In this document: in pieces, positions 31,934 to 34,347 of the stretch
Numbering within the stretch: the first letter of the stretch is position 1
How the letters are laid out: every line of letters begins with the position of its first letter
Source of the DNA: Streptomyces sp. NRRL F-6131
GTDB taxonomy: Bacteria > Actinomycetota > Actinomycetes > Streptomycetales > Streptomycetaceae
Direction: 5' to 3'
DNA: 34,347 nt
NCBI GenBank assembly: GCA_000719695.1
Contig: JOHN01000095.1
Location: 1 to 34,347 of the forward strand
Notes under the pieces: model-generated
Database searches by the model: none
What the model saw: only the letters and a program-made list of their open reading frames with translations
What the model was told of the DNA's origin: nothing
Translations under genes and position numbers: made by a program

Positions 31934-33249
31934 CCGTCGAAGGCGCCGAGCGCTACGGGTCGCAGTTCCTGGGCGCGCAGTCCGGGCAGGATCCGCTGCC
32001 GTCGACCCTGCCCTGGCGGGCGACGCCGGACGCGCTCGCGTGGTGGCGCACCGCACGGTTCGGCATGTTCGTCCACTTCGGTGTCGCGGCCTGCCGCGGC
32101 GTCGAACTGAGCTGGGGGCGGGATCTGCCGCGACCGTTCGACCTCCAGGTCTTGGTCCAGCACGACGGCGAGCCGAAACAACAGGTGTCCCACGCCGAAT
32201 ACGATTCGCTCTACCGCGAGTTCGATCCGAGCGGATTCGACGCGCAGGCCTGGGTCGCCACCGCGCTGGAGGCCGGCGCGGGCTATCTGGTGATCACTGC
32301 CAAGCACCACGACGGCTTCTGCCTGTGGAACACCGATGAGACCGATTACAAGATCACCTCGGTGGACAGTCCGTACGGCCGGGACATCGTCGCCGAGCTC
32401 GCCGAGGCCTGCCACCGATCGGGCCTGCGGTTCGGAATCTACTACTCGCAGAGGGACTGGCACCATCCCGACTATCTGCGGGACGGAAACCGAACCTACC
32501 AGTCGTACATGGACGCACAGTTGCGCGAACTGCTCACGCGCTACGGCACGGTGGACGTGCTCTGGTTCGACTCCTACGGGCAGAGCGACCTGCTGCACGA
32601 CTGGGATGCGGCCGCCACCGTCACCATGGCTCGTGAGCTCCAGCCCGGCCTCTTGATCAACAACCGCCTGGCGATCCTCGCCGACTACAACACGGGGCCC
32701 GCCGAGCTGTGGGGCGACTTCGACACCCCGGAGCAACGCATCGGCGGCTTCCAGGACAGCCGGCCCTGGGAAAGCTGCATCACCATCGCCGGAAACCAGT
32801 GGAGCCACCGACCCGAGGCGGAACTGATGCCGCTGCGCGAGTGCGTGCACGCGCTGGTCCGCACGGCAGTCGGTGACGGCAACCTGCTGCTCAACGTCGG
32901 CCCGGATGCCCACGGAGTGATCGAGGATCGTCAGCGCACCCGCCTGGCCGAGGTCGGATCCTGGCTGAACCGCTACGGCCCCACGGTGCGCGGCACACGC
33001 GGGTACGAGGTACCCGGCGCCGGGTGGGGCGGGGCGACACAGACTGCCGACGCCCTCTACGTGCACGTCCTGGACTGGCCGGACGGGCCGGTGCAGTTGC
33101 CGGCCGACCCCACGTGGGACGGCACGGCCGAGGTTCTCACCGGTGGCACTGCTGACGTCACCGAACACGACGGCCACTTGGTCATCGACGTCCCCGAAAG
33201 CGACCGGGACCCGATCGACACGATCGTCATACTCAACCGAACCCGCTGA
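31930..33249 (+). CDS. GH29-family alpha-L-fucosidase, intracellular
   Basis: The 439-residue enzyme has no signal peptide. It shows the classical GH29 motifs: WWRTARFGMFVHFGVAACRG, GYLVITAKHHDGFCLWNTDE, RFGIYYSQRDWHHPDYL and TVDVLWFDSYG with the nucleophile D214. NLLLNVGPDAHGVI closes the barrel, and a small beta domain follows to residue 439. ATG 31930 overlaps the permease stop. Its placement implies that fucosylated oligosaccharides are imported by the adjacent transporter and defucosylated in the cytoplasm. It is distinct in architecture from the secreted GH29-like protein of the same locus. Confidence 0.93.
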   Translation: MTVEGAERYGSQFLGAQSGQDPLPSTLPWRATPDALAWWRTARFGMFVHFGVAACRGVELSWGRDLPRPFDLQVLVQHDGEPKQQVSHAEYDSLYREFDPSGFDAQAWVATALEAGAGYLVITAKHHDGFCLWNTDETDYKITSVDSPYGRDIVAELAEACHRSGLRFGIYYSQRDWHHPDYLRDGNRTYQSYMDAQLRELLTRYGTVDVLWFDSYGQSDLLHDWDAAATVTMARELQPGLLINNRLAILADYNTGPAELWGDFDTPEQRIGGFQDSRPWESCITIAGNQWSHRPEAELMPLRECVHALVRTAVGDGNLLLNVGPDAHGVIEDRQRTRLAEVGSWLNRYGPTVRGTRGYEVPGAGWGGATQTADALYVHVLDWPDGPVQLPADPTWDGTAEVLTGGTADVTEHDGHLVIDVPESDRDPIDTIVILNRTR

Positions 33250-33297
33250 CACTCTCAGGACGAAACAGATGAACGGCAGACCAGCACGAGGAAAGGA

Positions 33298-33366
33298 GTG
33301 AAGCGGCGCGGGTTCCTGCTCGTCGGCGGCGGCCTGGCCAGCCCGGTGCTCCAGTCGCACTCGTGA
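33298..33366 (+). pseudogene. Truncated start of a Tat-secreted protein
   Basis: A GTG after AGGAAAGGA opens 22 codons: KRRGFLLVGGGLASPVLQS plus a short tail, then TGA. This is the beginning of a twin-arginine signal peptide (RRGFLLVGGGLA) with nothing behind it. It lies 49 bases after the fucosidase gene, so it is probably the fifth operon gene, most likely another secreted glycosidase, cut off by the insertion whose remnant follows. Confidence 0.65.
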
Positions 33367-33468
33367 TCTGATGGGGGCGACAGGGCGCATGGGGGTAGCG
33401 GAGTACGGGCGAGGCCACCTGTTGACCATGGTGTTGTGGCGCAACATGAAGATCAGGCGGCCCTGTGC

Positions 33469-33630
33469 TGTCAGAACAGATCCTTTGCTGTTCCAGGAGA
33501 AGTTCGACGAGCTCGCGGCCGATCTGGCCCCGTTCCTCGCTCGCCGTGAGCCGAGGGCGCACGCTCTGGACTGCATGCGCGACCTCTTGGCTGGCCTGCC
33601 GTGGACGAACTCCTGGGCGATGGCCGAGCC
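33469..33630 (+). pseudogene. IS701-type transposase N-terminal remnant
   Basis: A plus-strand frame reads PLLFQEKFDELAADLAPFLA followed by RREPRAHALDCMRDLLAGLP and NSWAMAE. This resembles the start of IS701 transposases (compare [20 protein letters not shown] in the element at 17356). The similarity fades after MAE and no catalytic motif is present. Confidence 0.6.
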
Positions 33631-33747
33631 CACCGGCCGTAGCACGGCCCCCATGGCGGTCATCCACTCAACCATCGTCCGCCCGTGCCGGCCACCCCGT
33701 GGCCGCTACGGGCGGACGGCGAGGCCCTGTGCCCTTCCCCCCCACCC

Positions 33748-33925
33748 ATGAAAGGACAGGTGGTGCCTCCGCACCACCCTTCGGCGACAGTCGGCAGCCT
33801 TCGCCGCAGCCGCCGCATTGGCCGCCACGACGCTGACCGGAATCGGTGCCGTCCCCGCCACGGCTTTCGCCAGCTCCGACGGTGCCAGCGGCGTCCTGGT
33901 GGACGCCGGCCACCTACACCCCCCC
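33748..33925 (+). pseudogene. Signal-peptide-like gene fragment, frameshifted
   Basis: ATG 33748 starts a short frame. Within 35 bases the natural reading moves to LRRQSAAFAAAAALAATTLT followed by GIGAVPATAFASSDGASG, a clear Sec signal with an A-x-A cleavage site. The sense is lost about 30 codons later where a minus-strand gene ends. Probably the start of a secreted protein truncated by rearrangement. Confidence 0.4.
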
Positions 33926-33943
33926 GCTGGTGGTGCATGGCTG

Positions 33944-34317
33944 TTACGCGGGACGATGCCGGGAACTGGAGGGCGATTCCGCGACGCCGGTCTCGTAGGT
34001 CTTGCGGCCCTGCGTGTCGGGCTCGCCGGGGCGCAGGGTGAGGTAGGCGAGGGAGCCGTCCCGAACGGTGGCCATGGCGCCCCAGCCGAACATCGGGGTG
34101 ACGATGCCGCGCTCGCGGGCGGCACCTCGAAGACCCGGCCGCTGACCCGGCACCCCGGCCGAAGAGCGGCCGCGAACGTGTTGCTGACGACCATGCGCAG
34201 GGCATTCTCCGCCTCGGCGTCGAGCCGCACCCCCCAGGAGCGCACCATCGCGACCACCCGGTCCCGCAGGCGTCCCGCGCCCACCGGGTCGGCGGCCACC
34301 ATCAGACTCACCATCAC
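33944..34317 (-). pseudogene. Possible ATP-binding (anti-sigma/HATPase-like) protein, frameshifted
   Basis: From GTG 34317 (GGGAGGAC upstream) the first frame reads VAADPVGAGRLRDRVVAMVR, SWGVRLDAEAENALRMVVSN and TFAAALRPG. The layout is that of RsbW-like ATP-binding proteins (two helices, SWG, acidic helix, VSNxF in place of the N-box). Near 34150 the plausible continuation changes frame (GIVTPMFGWGAMATVRDGSL, AYLTLRPGEPDTQGRKTYET) and ends at TAA 33944. The family call is tentative. Confidence 0.4.
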
Positions 34318-34347
34318 GGCCGCTGTCCTCCCGACGGCACGTGCCGG

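Overview
The window is high-GC actinobacterial DNA of the Streptomyces/Kitasatospora/Streptacidiphilus type. Genes are GC-rich in third position, GTG starts and 4-base GTGA/ATGA overlaps are common, and two secreted enzymes carry twin-arginine signals. Insertion sequences, gene fragments, a TerD remnant, a helicase-associated-domain remnant and a zinc-ribbon integrase-like gene point to accessory DNA, possibly a chromosome arm. That placement is inference.

Layout. 1-2.9 kb: an edge fragment, a TPR-type regulator and a coupled NAD(P)-binding oxidoreductase. 2.9-6.07 kb: two abutting insertion sequences, an ISAzo13-like element and an IS5-like element that carries a divergent passenger gene. 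6.07-8.4 kb: a small secreted protein divergent from an OmpR-type response regulator/histidine kinase pair, with a long inverted repeat between them. 8.4-16.1 kb: a mosaic of broken genes stitched together by five copies of a small (98-145 bp) repeat with MITE-like ends. It includes fragments of an integrase-like gene, an M4 metallopeptidase, terD and a helicase, plus an intact P-loop ATPase and an intact FAD-dependent oxidoreductase. 16.1-20.3 kb: nested insertion sequences. An IS701 element is split by a defective ISAzo13-like element, and an IS630 element with a canonical -1 slippery heptamer sits at the IS701 edge. 20.6-33.4 kb: a glycan-utilization locus. 33.4 kb to the end: more remnants.

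The glycan locus is the most coherent system. It has a secreted beta-helix protein with the three-aspartate spacing of GH110 alpha-1,3-galactosidases, a secreted GH29-like protein with a C-terminal discoidin (CBM32-type) domain, and a decayed GH29 pseudogene. It also has a LacI regulator translationally coupled to a GH36 alpha-galactosidase. Divergent from these is an operon of a sugar-binding lipoprotein, two ABC permeases and an intracellular GH29 alpha-L-fucosidase, with a good promoter and a palindromic operator candidate in the shared intergenic region. The inferred job is to strip alpha-galactose and fucose from a decorated glycan (blood-group-B-like structures are one candidate), import the products and finish them inside the cell. 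A truncated Tat signal at the operon's 3' end suggests that one more secreted enzyme was lost.
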